A DNA stretch of 20,562 nucleotides from CAZVFX01 sp964626565 (lineage in GTDB: Bacteria; Myxococcota_A; UBA9042; CAIXZC01), in the NCBI GenBank assembly GCA_964626565.1, contig CAZVFX010000125.1, forward strand, positions 1 to 20,562, written 5' to 3'. Both the position numbers and the translations under genes were made by a program. The notes under the pieces are model-generated. The model had not been told where the DNA came from. It worked only from the letters and a program-made list of their open reading frames with translations, and searched no databases. Of the stretch, positions 1-7,562 are shown one piece after another (within the stretch, counting starts at the first letter, position 1; each line of letters starts with the position of its first letter).

Positions 1-63
1 GACGAGCTCTCCAAGGAGCGGGGCGAACAGCAGCACACCTGCCCGTTCCACTAGAGTTGTTTC

Positions 64-2040
64 CTATAGATTCACAATTATGTCGTCGGACTTGTCCGAC
101 GGCGTGCCGGCCTGATCGATAACCGAGAGGCCGTCGTTTCCGACAGTCGTGGAGGGTGTCGGCGGATCGAATTCAGGGTCGGGAGTCCGTTCAACAACAC
201 ACTCGTCCAGGTCGGAGGGAGCATGCTCCATGATGGTCGTCGCGATGGCGCTCGCTGACAGCAAGTTGAAAGTCCCGATGACAACCTGCCCACCCGGTAG
301 CTCCACCAAGGATGCGACATCAGCGTCGATCAGTCCGTCGTCAGTCGTGTAAGTCACCGGAAAGCAATCCATTTGAGGAGACATGGCTCCCATCTGGCGC
401 AACTCGTCTGCCGGCAGGTCAATGGTTGAAAGCGCATCAGAGCACGGTCCGAACGCGCTGCCCCCAAGATCCAACAGGGACAGACCTCCCCCCGTCCCCT
501 GCTCACACACGTCGAAGCCGCCCACCCACAAGGACCCATCGGCCCTGGGCACAACTACGCCGATATCGTTGTCCGGGAGACCCGAATTCGCGTCCCGGTG
601 GGACCACTGATCGTCCGCCGGGTTAAAAGGGGTGCCTCCGTGGTCAACGGCAAAAAGGCCATCGGTTGTTCCCACCCACACAAGCCCCTGCGGGTCGATC
701 GCCACGGTGTACAACTTGTTGGGCATCATGTCCTCGAGCCACGGGAAATGACCCCATTGGTCGTCCCCCTTGTACCAGGGAGTCCCGCCGGGGTCGAGCA
801 CCACCAGGGAGTCGCTGTCGTCATTCTCGTCCGCCAGATCAAAGGAGGCAATCCAGACCCGCCCGGCAGAGTCCATTGCCAGTCGTGAGATGTTTGGGTC
901 GTAGACGCCCTCGGAAGCGAACACGGTCCAGCTATCATCTGTCGGCTCCAGCGGTGTACCGGCGTGGTCAAAGTGGACCAGTCCTTCCAGGGTGCCGAGC
1001 CACAAACCTGTTCCTCCATCCGGTACAATTGCAGTGATCGTGTTGGCGAGCGCCTTTTGGAGCACCTGCCCGCCCACCCCTCCGTCTCCGATGAAACGGT
1101 CCTCGCCGCAGGGATAGCCGATGGACTCACCGCAGCCCGGAATCCGGTACCGGACCTTGAGCGTCCCCCCAAGTCCGGTTTCCGCAGGAGCAACGTAGAA
1201 CAGCCCGTCGATAAACGTACCGACCCAAACCCCCTCCAGTGAGGGGTCCCACGCCACCGCCAGGGCGCTGTTGGAGTCTCGTACAAAGGTCTCCAACTGA
1301 ACTTCCTGAGAGTAGTCGACGCTTGGGTTCCGCAGGGGAATGCTGAAGGCCTCATCATCGGAAGGATCCATGGGATCGGCTCCCAGCGAATAGACCAGCA
1401 ACCCAAACTCGAAGGTTCCTACCCACAGTCGGCCGTAGGGGTCGTAAGCCAGGCTGGCCACGTTCAGCAGGACACGAATATCCCGGGTGATGCTAATCGG
1501 ATCGTCGTTGGGAAGATCTACGAGCACGTTGAGGGTGTGCTCCCCCTCAGACCAGAGGTGGGCGGGCAGCGGTACATCGATGGTCACCGAACTCGTGGAC
1601 CCCACCGGGTCGCCATCTTCGACATGGAACACCTCTTCGTCGATGAACAAACTCACCCGGGGAGTCTGGTAGTCGACGCATAGCCCGGTCAAAGTGATCG
1701 TGGCAACGCTATTTCCGAACTTGAACAGATCATTTTCCGAATAGGTACTGTCCAGCAATTCGAACGCGGCCCCGCTTTCGTTCTCCTGGCTGATCGCCAG
1801 TTCGGCGTTTGGGAGATAGAAGCTCGGGCAGCCTGCACCAGGGGTTGGGAATTCCTGGGGATGTTCCCCTGTCCCCTCCCGCACATTCTCTTCCCCGGGC
1901 TGCTCAGGCTGCTTCTCGATGGGCCCGATTTCTGCATCGCTCTGGGGACATCCGCTAAACAGCGTGGCAATCGCCCACGCACACACCGTGATCACGAACA
2001 ACCGCCGGCACGCTCTTCCCCTTCCATTCCTTCGCTTCAT
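64..2040 (-). CDS. Lipoprotein with seven-bladed regulator-type beta-propeller
   Basis: This encodes a 658-residue predicted surface or periplasmic lipoprotein of unknown ligand. The N-terminus is basic, then a hydrophobic stretch ends in a lipobox (LFSGC, Cys31). The residue after Cys is Pro, so there is no Asp inner-membrane retention signal. Residues 40-70 are an acidic, Pro-rich linker and 75-192 look like an all-beta Ig-like domain. From about 195 there are seven propeller blades of the two-component-regulator propeller type (G-x-LW-VGT-x-GL), with cores near 204, 271, 346, 394, 453, 503 and 585. An acidic G-T-P-x-x-P-x-D-D-like insert recurs after several blades. A strong purine-rich Shine-Dalgarno (GGAGGGGGAAG) sits just upstream of the ATG on the minus strand and supports this start. 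It is divergent from the 2274 gene. No kinase or output domain is present, so it is probably a sensor or binding scaffold; that function is inferred. Confidence 0.85.
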   Translation of the reverse strand: MKRRNGRGRACRRLFVITVCAWAIATLFSGCPQSDAEIGPIEKQPEQPGEENVREGTGEHPQEFPTPGAGCPSFYLPNAELAISQENESGAAFELLDSTYSENDLFKFGNSVATITLTGLCVDYQTPRVSLFIDEEVFHVEDGDPVGSTSSVTIDVPLPAHLWSEGEHTLNVLVDLPNDDPISITRDIRVLLNVASLAYDPYGRLWVGTFEFGLLVYSLGADPMDPSDDEAFSIPLRNPSVDYSQEVQLETFVRDSNSALAVAWDPSLEGVWVGTFIDGLFYVAPAETGLGGTLKVRYRIPGCGESIGYPCGEDRFIGDGGVGGQVLQKALANTITAIVPDGGTGLWLGTLEGLVHFDHAGTPLEPTDDSWTVFASEGVYDPNISRLAMDSAGRVWIASFDLADENDDSDSLVVLDPGGTPWYKGDDQWGHFPWLEDMMPNKLYTVAIDPQGLVWVGTTDGLFAVDHGGTPFNPADDQWSHRDANSGLPDNDIGVVVPRADGSLWVGGFDVCEQGTGGGLSLLDLGGSAFGPCSDALSTIDLPADELRQMGAMSPQMDCFPVTYTTDDGLIDADVASLVELPGGQVVIGTFNLLSASAIATTIMEHAPSDLDECVVERTPDPEFDPPTPSTTVGNDGLSVIDQAGTPSDKSDDIIVNL

Positions 2041-2214
2041 AATCTTCCCCCTCCGCTAGTTGTGAAACACCAGACGCTGCAAGGTACGTGCCGACCGAAG
2101 AATGGGACTCGGTTCCCGTCGGAAACTGAAGCCCGCCGGCCCGTCCTGCGCCAGTGGGGGAGCATGCTCCAACTTGGTGCAAACCACCTCCATCCCCTGA
2201 AGCAGGAACGGGGC

Positions 2215-2243
2215 TTGACTTGGAGAGACGATGTTGCTCTAAT
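2215..2243 (+). promoter_or_regulatory. Sigma70-type promoter of the 2274 lipoprotein gene
   Basis: TTGACT at 2215-2220 and TCTAAT at 2238-2243 are separated by 17 bp, a near-consensus vegetative promoter. The expected transcription start near 2250 lies about 24 nt before the ATG at 2274. This also excludes the in-frame upstream ATG at 2154 as the translation start. The promoter is in the divergent gap shared with the minus-strand gene. Confidence 0.65.
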
Positions 2244-2273
2244 GCCGCTCTGGTAATTTGGGAGGTCGCCCCG

Positions 2274-3527
2274 ATGACGAAGTTTTCACCCCTTGTTCTG
2301 GCCTCATTCCTGCTGGTTTCTGCTTGTGGTCAGCGGTCCCTGAATTCTCCCGATTCAGCCGTAGTGCTCGACGCGGCTGAGACAGCAATTGAAGACGCAG
2401 CGAACGAAGTGATCGCCGATCTGGGGACGGAAGAAACCGCCACCCCGGATGCTGGTGTGGACGCGTGCGCTCCTGCATGCGAAGCCTTTAATTGCGGACC
2501 CGACGGGTGTGGAGGCAATTGCGGAAAATGCGGCGAGTTGCAGGTTTGCCTGGACGGCGTCTGTTGTTCGGCGCAATGCGAGGAGAAGAACTGCGGTCCC
2601 GACGGATGCGGCGGGAGTTGCGGGCATTGTGATGAAGGCGTGGCTTGCCTCGACGGGGTGTGCTGTGACGCCGGCTGCGAGGGCAAGGTGTGCGGCCCCG
2701 ATGGCTGTGGCGGAATGTGCGGCCTTTGTGGTCCCGGCGAATTCTGCATGGAAGGCCAGTGCTCGGCGCCCGACCAGGACTACGACGGAGTCCCCGACAA
2801 CGCTGACCTTTTCCCCCAGGACCCTTCTCTCCCGGGAGTGGCCCTTGCCAGCACCGTGTACGCGCACACGTCCGATACTCTGTACGCGATGGACGTCAAA
2901 ATGTACAAGCTGGACGAGGTTGGCGACTTCGACTGGCCCAACGACGGGGCCACTCACAAAATGACCGACATCGGCATCGATCAGTACGGCGTCCTTTATG
3001 GAACCAGCTTTGAATATCTCTACACCTGCCATCCTCAGACCGTACAGTGCCACCTGGTAGCCAAACTGCCCTCGGCATTCAACGGCCTCACCATGGTGCC
3101 GGCAGGCCTGGTTGACCCCTCGCATGACGTCCTCATTGGAATCAGTGAGGAGGGTGAGTGGTATCGGCTGGACGTTGCTGACGGCGAACTGACCGCCACC
3201 AAACTGGGCGCTTATGGCAACCAGTACACCTCGGCCGGAGATGCCTACTCCATCGCGGGCGTCGGCACGTTCGCAGCAGTCCACAAGGACGGCGTGTGGG
3301 ACAACTACCTCGTGTCGGTTGACCCGGCCACGGGCGGAGTGCTGGAAGAGATCGGTCCCATTACAGGATATGTGGGAATCTTCGGTCTGGCCGGCTGGAC
3401 CGACAAGGCGTTTGCGTTCGACAAGACCGGGGCGGTGGCCGTCATCGACACGGCCACTGCGACCGTCAATGTGATCCACGAAACTGAAATATCCTGGTGG
3501 GGAGCAGGAGTGGCAACCAAATTGTAG
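2274..3527 (+). CDS. Cys-rich lipoprotein with propeller-like C-terminal domain
   Basis: This is a 417-residue predicted lipoprotein. The chosen start has a good Shine-Dalgarno (GGGAGGT, 2260-2266) and lies downstream of the promoter. The frame is open back to 2154, but that extension hides the signal peptide. The signal peptide ends in LVSAC (Cys18). An Ala/Glu/Asp-rich linker runs to about residue 62. Three tandem Cys-rich modules follow at about 65-163, each with CGPDGCGG followed by CG-x-C, a module common in Myxococcota surface proteins. Residues 167-187 resemble a thrombospondin type 3 calcium-binding repeat (DQDYDGVPDNADLFP). The rest, about 190-417, is beta-rich with repeated DG/G-YG turns and looks like a propeller or quinoprotein-like domain. 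The gene for an outer-membrane barrel starts 53 bp downstream and is probably co-transcribed. The ligand is unknown. Confidence 0.85.
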   Translation: MTKFSPLVLASFLLVSACGQRSLNSPDSAVVLDAAETAIEDAANEVIADLGTEETATPDAGVDACAPACEAFNCGPDGCGGNCGKCGELQVCLDGVCCSAQCEEKNCGPDGCGGSCGHCDEGVACLDGVCCDAGCEGKVCGPDGCGGMCGLCGPGEFCMEGQCSAPDQDYDGVPDNADLFPQDPSLPGVALASTVYAHTSDTLYAMDVKMYKLDEVGDFDWPNDGATHKMTDIGIDQYGVLYGTSFEYLYTCHPQTVQCHLVAKLPSAFNGLTMVPAGLVDPSHDVLIGISEEGEWYRLDVADGELTATKLGAYGNQYTSAGDAYSIAGVGTFAAVHKDGVWDNYLVSVDPATGGVLEEIGPITGYVGIFGLAGWTDKAFAFDKTGAVAVIDTATATVNVIHETEISWWGAGVATKL

Positions 3528-3580
3528 TGAATAGCCCGCCCGGCCTTTCGTTCTTACTCGCCCATCGAATGGAGCAAGTG

Positions 3581-4372
3581 ATGAAACGCCTGATTACCAT
3601 CTTCCTGATTCCACTCACTGTCGTCGCACTTGGAACCGCAACCGCAACCGCGGACACCAGCCGGTACAAACCCCACGGAGGTATGTACCTGGGGCTGGAC
3701 TATGCATGGGGTTTGGACGGAGACAATTTGGGGGACTTCCTGTACCCCGTGTTCGGGTTCAACGAACATTGGCCCGATTTCTACCTGGACATGAATACGT
3801 TCCTGCCCTTCGGCTTTGCCGACTTCATCATGTTCGGCATCAAGTTCCTGAGCACGGGCGGCGAAGAGTCTATGCCCATATGGGAGACGTTCAATGATGA
3901 CGCAGAACCGGGCATGGTGAACATGCTGTCCATGACCGGAAGGTACGCGTTCAAAAAGAACGGCCCTCACAAGCTCGACGCGGGTCTACTATTCGATGTC
4001 GCAATGATGTCGCCGGTCGTGAGGGTGCACGGCACAGAACCGGACAACCTGGGGCTCATCAACTTCCAGGTCGGCGCCACCACCGGATATGAGTACGCCA
4101 CCGACAGCTTCGTCGGAAATTTCGGTTTCCAAATCGGCGACGGCTTCACCAATCTCAGTTCCTGGAATCCTTTCGTTGGCGCCGATGTCTTCCTCCGCTG
4201 GGACATGGGAAAACACGCGGCCTGGTACATGCACACTCTGGCGCGGATCCACAGGCTCGATTTCAGTGGCTACGAACCGGTAAGCTACGGTGACATTCCG
4301 TCATCAGCCTACGACTTCGCCCGCTGGGAACCGATGATGAGCGTGGATACCGGCATCCTGGTTCTCTTCTAG
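3581..4372 (+). CDS. Predicted outer-membrane beta-barrel protein
   Basis: This encodes 263 residues with a classical Sec signal peptide (MKRLITIFLIPLTVVALG, then ATA repeats and a likely cut before ADTS). The mature part has alternating aromatic/hydrophobic strands, many Gly and Asn turns, no cysteine clusters and no cytoplasmic-type domain. It ends in ILVLF, with the terminal Phe typical of BAM-assembled outer-membrane proteins. The start was set at 3581 because GGAG (3571-3574) lies 6 nt upstream and the signal peptide begins there; the open frame upstream (from 3497) adds an unlikely leader. No specific family was recognised. It follows the Cys-rich lipoprotein closely, so the two could form a lipoprotein/barrel pair, but that is inference from spacing only. 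Confidence 0.75.
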   Translation: MKRLITIFLIPLTVVALGTATATADTSRYKPHGGMYLGLDYAWGLDGDNLGDFLYPVFGFNEHWPDFYLDMNTFLPFGFADFIMFGIKFLSTGGEESMPIWETFNDDAEPGMVNMLSMTGRYAFKKNGPHKLDAGLLFDVAMMSPVVRVHGTEPDNLGLINFQVGATTGYEYATDSFVGNFGFQIGDGFTNLSSWNPFVGADVFLRWDMGKHAAWYMHTLARIHRLDFSGYEPVSYGDIPSSAYDFARWEPMMSVDTGILVLF

Positions 4373-4386
4373 AATACAGGTTTCAC

Positions 4387-4416
4387 TTGTATCGCACACG
4401 GCGGTCGTGCTACGAA
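4387..4416 (+). promoter_or_regulatory. Weak candidate promoter/dyad upstream of cbiM
   Basis: The 91-bp gap before cbiM (4373-4463) contains TTGTAT (4387-4392) and TACGAA (4411-4416), 18 bp apart, a poor match to sigma70 boxes. Between them GCAC (4394-4397) and GTGC (4407-4410) form a short interrupted dyad. A small hairpin (4374-4380 with 4386-4392) has no T-run after it. The gap is too short for a full cobalamin riboswitch and none was seen. Confidence 0.2.
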
Positions 4417-4463
4417 TTTCCATGTAGTGTCACGCCGCCTTTCTGCGGAAGGGAGCTGAGACG

Positions 4464-5408
4464 ATGCACATGGCTGATGCGCTGGTGTCTCCCGCAATTG
4501 GCGCCGGCATGCTCGCGGTGACCGGCGGGATGGTGGTCCACTGTTCCCGCAAAGTCTCCCGGGAGCTGGACGATCGAAAGGTGCCACTCATGGGGGTGGT
4601 CGCCGCCTTCGTCTTTGCAGCCCAGATGATCAACATTGCCATCCCGGGTACCGGATCCAGCGGACACCTGGGGGGCGGGCTGCTCATGGCGATCCTGTTG
4701 GGACCCCACGCGGCATTTCTGACCATGGCTTCAGTCCTCATTGTGCAGGCCCTCTTCTTTGCCGATGGCGGCCTGCTGGTTTTGGGATGCAACGTTCTCA
4801 ACCTCGGCTATTTTCCCTGTTTCATCGCCTACCCCCTGTTGTTCAAGCCGCTGGCCGGAGACTGCCGAAAGAAAGGTCGAATCGTGGCAGCCAGCCTCGC
4901 GGCAGCAATCGTGGGTCTGCAGTTGGGGTCTGCCGCGGTTGTTGTGCAGACAGTCCTGTCCGGGGTCACAGATCTGCCGGCAATCCCGTTTCTTCTGGTT
5001 ATGCAACCGATCCATCTGGCCATCGGAGTCATTGAGGGGATGGCCACCGCGGCGGTAGTGCTCTTCATCTGGAAGCAGCGTCCGGAAGTGCTGGATGCGT
5101 CCGCACCGGGCAGAGGGGAAGGCTCTTTCGCCCGAGTGCTCTTTGCTCTTGCTGTGTCTGCTGTGCTTGTCGCCGGGGGGCTGAGCTGGTTTGCGTCGCA
5201 ACAACCCGACGGATTGGAATGGTCTATCGCCGCGGTCGCCGACTCGGAGAAGGTGCCTTTGCCGCCCGAGGATCATCGCACCGCGCTGGTGGAAGGCGGA
5301 GCCGGAACCGCCGGCCTTGTTGGGAGCGCACTGACCCTGGCCCTGGCTGCGCTGGCCGGGGTGGCCTTCAGGTGGGGCCGGGGAGGCAGAAGCCATGGCG
5401 AGGAGTGA
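4464..5408 (+). CDS. cbiM: Cobalt/nickel ECF transporter substrate-binding subunit CbiM with CbiN-like PDGLE tail
   Basis: This is the substrate-specific membrane subunit of an energy-coupling-factor importer for Co2+ or Ni2+. The N-terminus is MHMADALVSP: His2 together with the free N-terminus is the known metal site of CbiM/NikM, and the second conserved His is in SGHLGGG (His68). Several hydrophobic segments follow, including the conserved ADGGLLVLGCNVLN stretch near 100-113. The C-terminal part (about 225-314) has two further membrane segments around PDGLEW (Pro248-Trp253), the signature of the PDGLE/CbiN-type extracytoplasmic loop. CbiM and CbiN functions are therefore fused, giving 314 residues. 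GGGAG (4451-4455) lies 8 nt before the ATG. Its end overlaps cbiQ by 14 nt. Cobalt versus nickel cannot be settled: there is no cobalamin riboswitch, B12 gene or nickel-enzyme gene nearby. Confidence 0.92.
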   Translation: MHMADALVSPAIGAGMLAVTGGMVVHCSRKVSRELDDRKVPLMGVVAAFVFAAQMINIAIPGTGSSGHLGGGLLMAILLGPHAAFLTMASVLIVQALFFADGGLLVLGCNVLNLGYFPCFIAYPLLFKPLAGDCRKKGRIVAASLAAAIVGLQLGSAAVVVQTVLSGVTDLPAIPFLLVMQPIHLAIGVIEGMATAAVVLFIWKQRPEVLDASAPGRGEGSFARVLFALAVSAVLVAGGLSWFASQQPDGLEWSIAAVADSEKVPLPPEDHRTALVEGGAGTAGLVGSALTLALAALAGVAFRWGRGGRSHGEE

Positions 5409-6207
5409 AGCCGGGGTTTTTGACCTGGGATATCTCGACCGGCTCTCCCGCCAGGACACATTCGTCCACCGGCTCGACCCCAGGGCGAAGCTGATTACCA
5501 CTCTGGTGTTCCTGGTCACCGTAGTTTCCATGCACAAATACGAGCTGTCCGCGCTGACCCCCTTCTTCCTCTATCCGGTCTTCCTCGCCGCGGCTGGAAA
5601 CGTACCGATTCGTTACCTCGCCCGGAAGATCGCCCTGGTGTCCCCCTTCGCAATTACCCTGGGTCTGTTCAACCCGTTTCTGGATACCGGGCCGCTGGTG
5701 CAGGTGGCGGGAATCACCGTTTCGGGAGGCTGGGTTTCTTTCACATCCATTCTCGTGCGGTTCGTCCTCACTGTGGGAGCGGCGCTTATTCTGGTCGCGA
5801 TCACAGGATTCACCTCGGTGTGTGCGGCTCTCGGGAGACTGGGCGTCCCCAGGGTCTTCGTGGTTCAACTCATGTTCCTCTATCGTTACCTTTTTGTGCT
5901 CACCGATGAGACTGTTCGCCTGCTGCGCGCGAGATCGCTCCGCTCCTTTGGTGGGAAAGGCAAAGGCCTGGCAACGTTCGGGCCGTTGGCGGGGCGCCTG
6001 CTGCTGCGCACCCTGGACCGCGCGCAACGAATCCACCTCGCCATGTGTGCGCGGGGTTTCGACGGCCAGGTACGATTGTCCCGGCCCTTGCAGTTCCGCC
6101 TCCCTGATGTCGTCTTCCTGCTCACATGGACGCTCCTCCTCCTGGGGATGCGCCTGTTCAACCCCGCCGCCGCTACCGGCAGAGTGATCTCGGAGTTGCT
6201 GCCATGA
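5395..6207 (+). CDS. cbiQ: ECF transporter transmembrane coupling subunit CbiQ
   Basis: This is the 270-residue T-component (EcfT/CbiQ) that couples ATP hydrolysis by CbiO to movement of CbiM. It has the conserved N-terminal LDPRAKL segment (27-33), several transmembrane helices, and both cytoplasmic coupling motifs: Ala-Arg-Ser at 179-181 and Ala-Arg-Gly at 219-221. These dock into the ATPase grooves. The ATG overlaps the last 14 nt of cbiM and has its own Shine-Dalgarno (GGGGAGG, 5380-5386) inside cbiM. The stop overlaps the cbiO start as ATGA. Length and order (M-Q-O) are standard for the family, so the module looks complete. Confidence 0.92.
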   Translation: MARSEAGVFDLGYLDRLSRQDTFVHRLDPRAKLITTLVFLVTVVSMHKYELSALTPFFLYPVFLAAAGNVPIRYLARKIALVSPFAITLGLFNPFLDTGPLVQVAGITVSGGWVSFTSILVRFVLTVGAALILVAITGFTSVCAALGRLGVPRVFVVQLMFLYRYLFVLTDETVRLLRARSLRSFGGKGKGLATFGPLAGRLLLRTLDRAQRIHLAMCARGFDGQVRLSRPLQFRLPDVVFLLTWTLLLLGMRLFNPAAATGRVISELLP

Positions 6208-6980
6208 GCCATCACATTGTTGAAGCCGCTGATGTCTATTTCGCCTATCCTGACGGCACCAAAGCGCTGAACGGCATCTCTCTTAGAGTGACCCACGGGG
6301 AATCGGTAGCCGTTGTGGGCGCAAACGGAGCGGGCAAATCGACCTTGCTGCTGCACCTCAACGGCTACTACGCACCCCAACAGGGTCAGGTGATCATTGG
6401 GGACTATCCTATCGCCAAAGACAACCTGGACACCGTGCGAAAGACCGTTGGCATGCTCTTCCAGGACCCGGACGACCAGCTCTTTATGCCCACCGTCTTT
6501 GACGACGTGGGATTCGGCCCGTTGAACCTCGGATTGCCGCCCGACCAGGTGGAGAAACGAGTATCTGCCGCTTTGGAAAGAGTGGGCGCGGCACACCTCG
6601 GGGACCGGCCCCCGCATCGGCTGTCGGGAGGTGAAAAACGCGCGGTGGCCATCGCATCGGTGCTGTCCATGTCGCCGGACATCCTGGTGATGGACGAGCC
6701 GTCCTCCAACCTTGACCCGAAGAGCCGCCGCCTGTTGATAGAATTGCTAAGGACTTTCAAGCACTCCAAAATCATTGCCACTCACGACCTCGACCTGGTG
6801 GTTGACCTGTGCGAACGAACCATCGTCCTTAAGGACGGGAAGGTGGCCGCGGACGGTCAAACCGCGGTCATAATGAACGATTCCGCTCTCCTTGAATCGT
6901 GCGGTTTGGAGAAACCACTGCGCTTGCAGAGTTGCCCGGTGTGCGGTAGTCAAGAAGCTCAGGGAGGTGATGGAACATGA
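6204..6980 (+). CDS. cbiO: ECF transporter ATP-binding subunit CbiO
   Basis: This is the 258-residue ATPase of the cobalt/nickel ECF transporter. Visible motifs are Walker A (GANGAGKST, 39-47), a Q-loop with FQDPDDQLF (87-94), the ABC signature (LSGGEKRAVA, 140-149), Walker B (ILVMDEP, 160-166), a D-loop (SNLD) and the H-loop His194 (ATHDLDL). The start at 6204 overlaps the cbiQ stop as ATGA; the open frame continues upstream inside cbiQ but matches no ABC N-terminus. The C-terminus carries a short CPVCG (Cys244/Cys247) tail, an extra half-zinc-ribbon-like motif outside the catalytic core whose role is unknown. Its stop overlaps the next gene, again as ATGA, so translation of the flavoprotein is probably coupled to it. 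Confidence 0.93.
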   Translation: MSHHIVEAADVYFAYPDGTKALNGISLRVTHGESVAVVGANGAGKSTLLLHLNGYYAPQQGQVIIGDYPIAKDNLDTVRKTVGMLFQDPDDQLFMPTVFDDVGFGPLNLGLPPDQVEKRVSAALERVGAAHLGDRPPHRLSGGEKRAVAIASVLSMSPDILVMDEPSSNLDPKSRRLLIELLRTFKHSKIIATHDLDLVVDLCERTIVLKDGKVAADGQTAVIMNDSALLESCGLEKPLRLQSCPVCGSQEAQGGDGT

Positions 6981-7555
6981 AAGTTATTGCGTTCAACGGC
7001 AGTCCCCGCCGGAAGGGAAACACCTACAACCTGCTAGACGTTGTCCTGGACGAATTGCAGAGTGCAGGCGTGGAGACCGAGCTGTATCAGTTAGGGGGCA
7101 AGAATATTCGTGGTTGTATGGCGTGCTACAAGTGCGCCGAAAACCTGGACCGTCGCTGCTCGATCAAGAACGACGTCCTCAACGAGTGCCTGGAGAAGAT
7201 GTTGGAGGCCGACGGAATCATCATCGGGTCTCCGACTTACTTCTGCAACGTGAGCAGCGAAGTCAAGTCTCTCATCGACCGGGCCGGAATCGTGGCCAAG
7301 GTCAACGGCGACATTCTGGCGCGCAAAGTGGGTGCGGCGGTAGTTGCGGTACGCCGAGCCGGTGCAGCCCACGTCTTCAGCTCTATCAACTACTTCTACA
7401 CCATCAATCAAATGATCATACCGGGCTCCAGGTACTGGAACCTCGGCATCGGCCGAGACCCGGGCGAAGTCACCGCTGACGAAGAAGGCATGGACACCAT
7501 GAAGGTCCTGGGTAAGAACATGGCGTGGCTTCTAGACAAACTCGCCGACAAGTAG
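6977..7555 (+). CDS. Iron-sulfur flavoprotein-like NAD(P)H/FMN oxidoreductase
   Basis: This is a 192-residue flavodoxin-fold reductase of the NADPH-dependent FMN reductase/iron-sulfur flavoprotein group. The FMN phosphate loop is at the N-terminus (FNGSPRRKGNTYNLL, 6-20), and the isoalloxazine-side loop is GSPTYFCNVSSEVKSLIDR. Four cysteines at 47, 50, 53 and 61 form C-x2-C-x2-C-x7-C, which falls within the compact [4Fe-4S]-binding pattern of the archaeal iron-sulfur flavoproteins. A redox or electron-transfer role, often seen in anaerobes or oxygen-stress contexts, is therefore likely. It begins in a 4-nt overlap with cbiO (Shine-Dalgarno GGGAGG, 6962-6967) and ends 7 nt before alkC. If the cysteines do not bind a cluster, it is a plain flavodoxin-family NAD(P)H oxidoreductase. 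The substrate is unknown. Confidence 0.85.
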   Translation: MKVIAFNGSPRRKGNTYNLLDVVLDELQSAGVETELYQLGGKNIRGCMACYKCAENLDRRCSIKNDVLNECLEKMLEADGIIIGSPTYFCNVSSEVKSLIDRAGIVAKVNGDILARKVGAAVVAVRRAGAAHVFSSINYFYTINQMIIPGSRYWNLGIGRDPGEVTADEEGMDTMKVLGKNMAWLLDKLADK

Positions 7556-7562
7556 TCAGGGA

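Noticed and set aside
1..63. Possible gene ends at the left edge: a plus-strand frame of 17 codons stopping at 52-54, or a minus-strand GTG start near 52 running off the window.
   Set aside because: Both are too short to show family or coding bias, and neither has clear support over the other.
2355..3479. A 374-codon minus-strand open frame antisense to the 2274 lipoprotein.
   Set aside because: The sense frame has a promoter, Shine-Dalgarno, lipobox and known Cys modules; the antisense product has no recognisable family or start signal.
4373..4463. A cobalamin riboswitch upstream of cbiM.
   Set aside because: The gap is only 91 bp, too short for the full fold, and no B12-box-like segment was seen.
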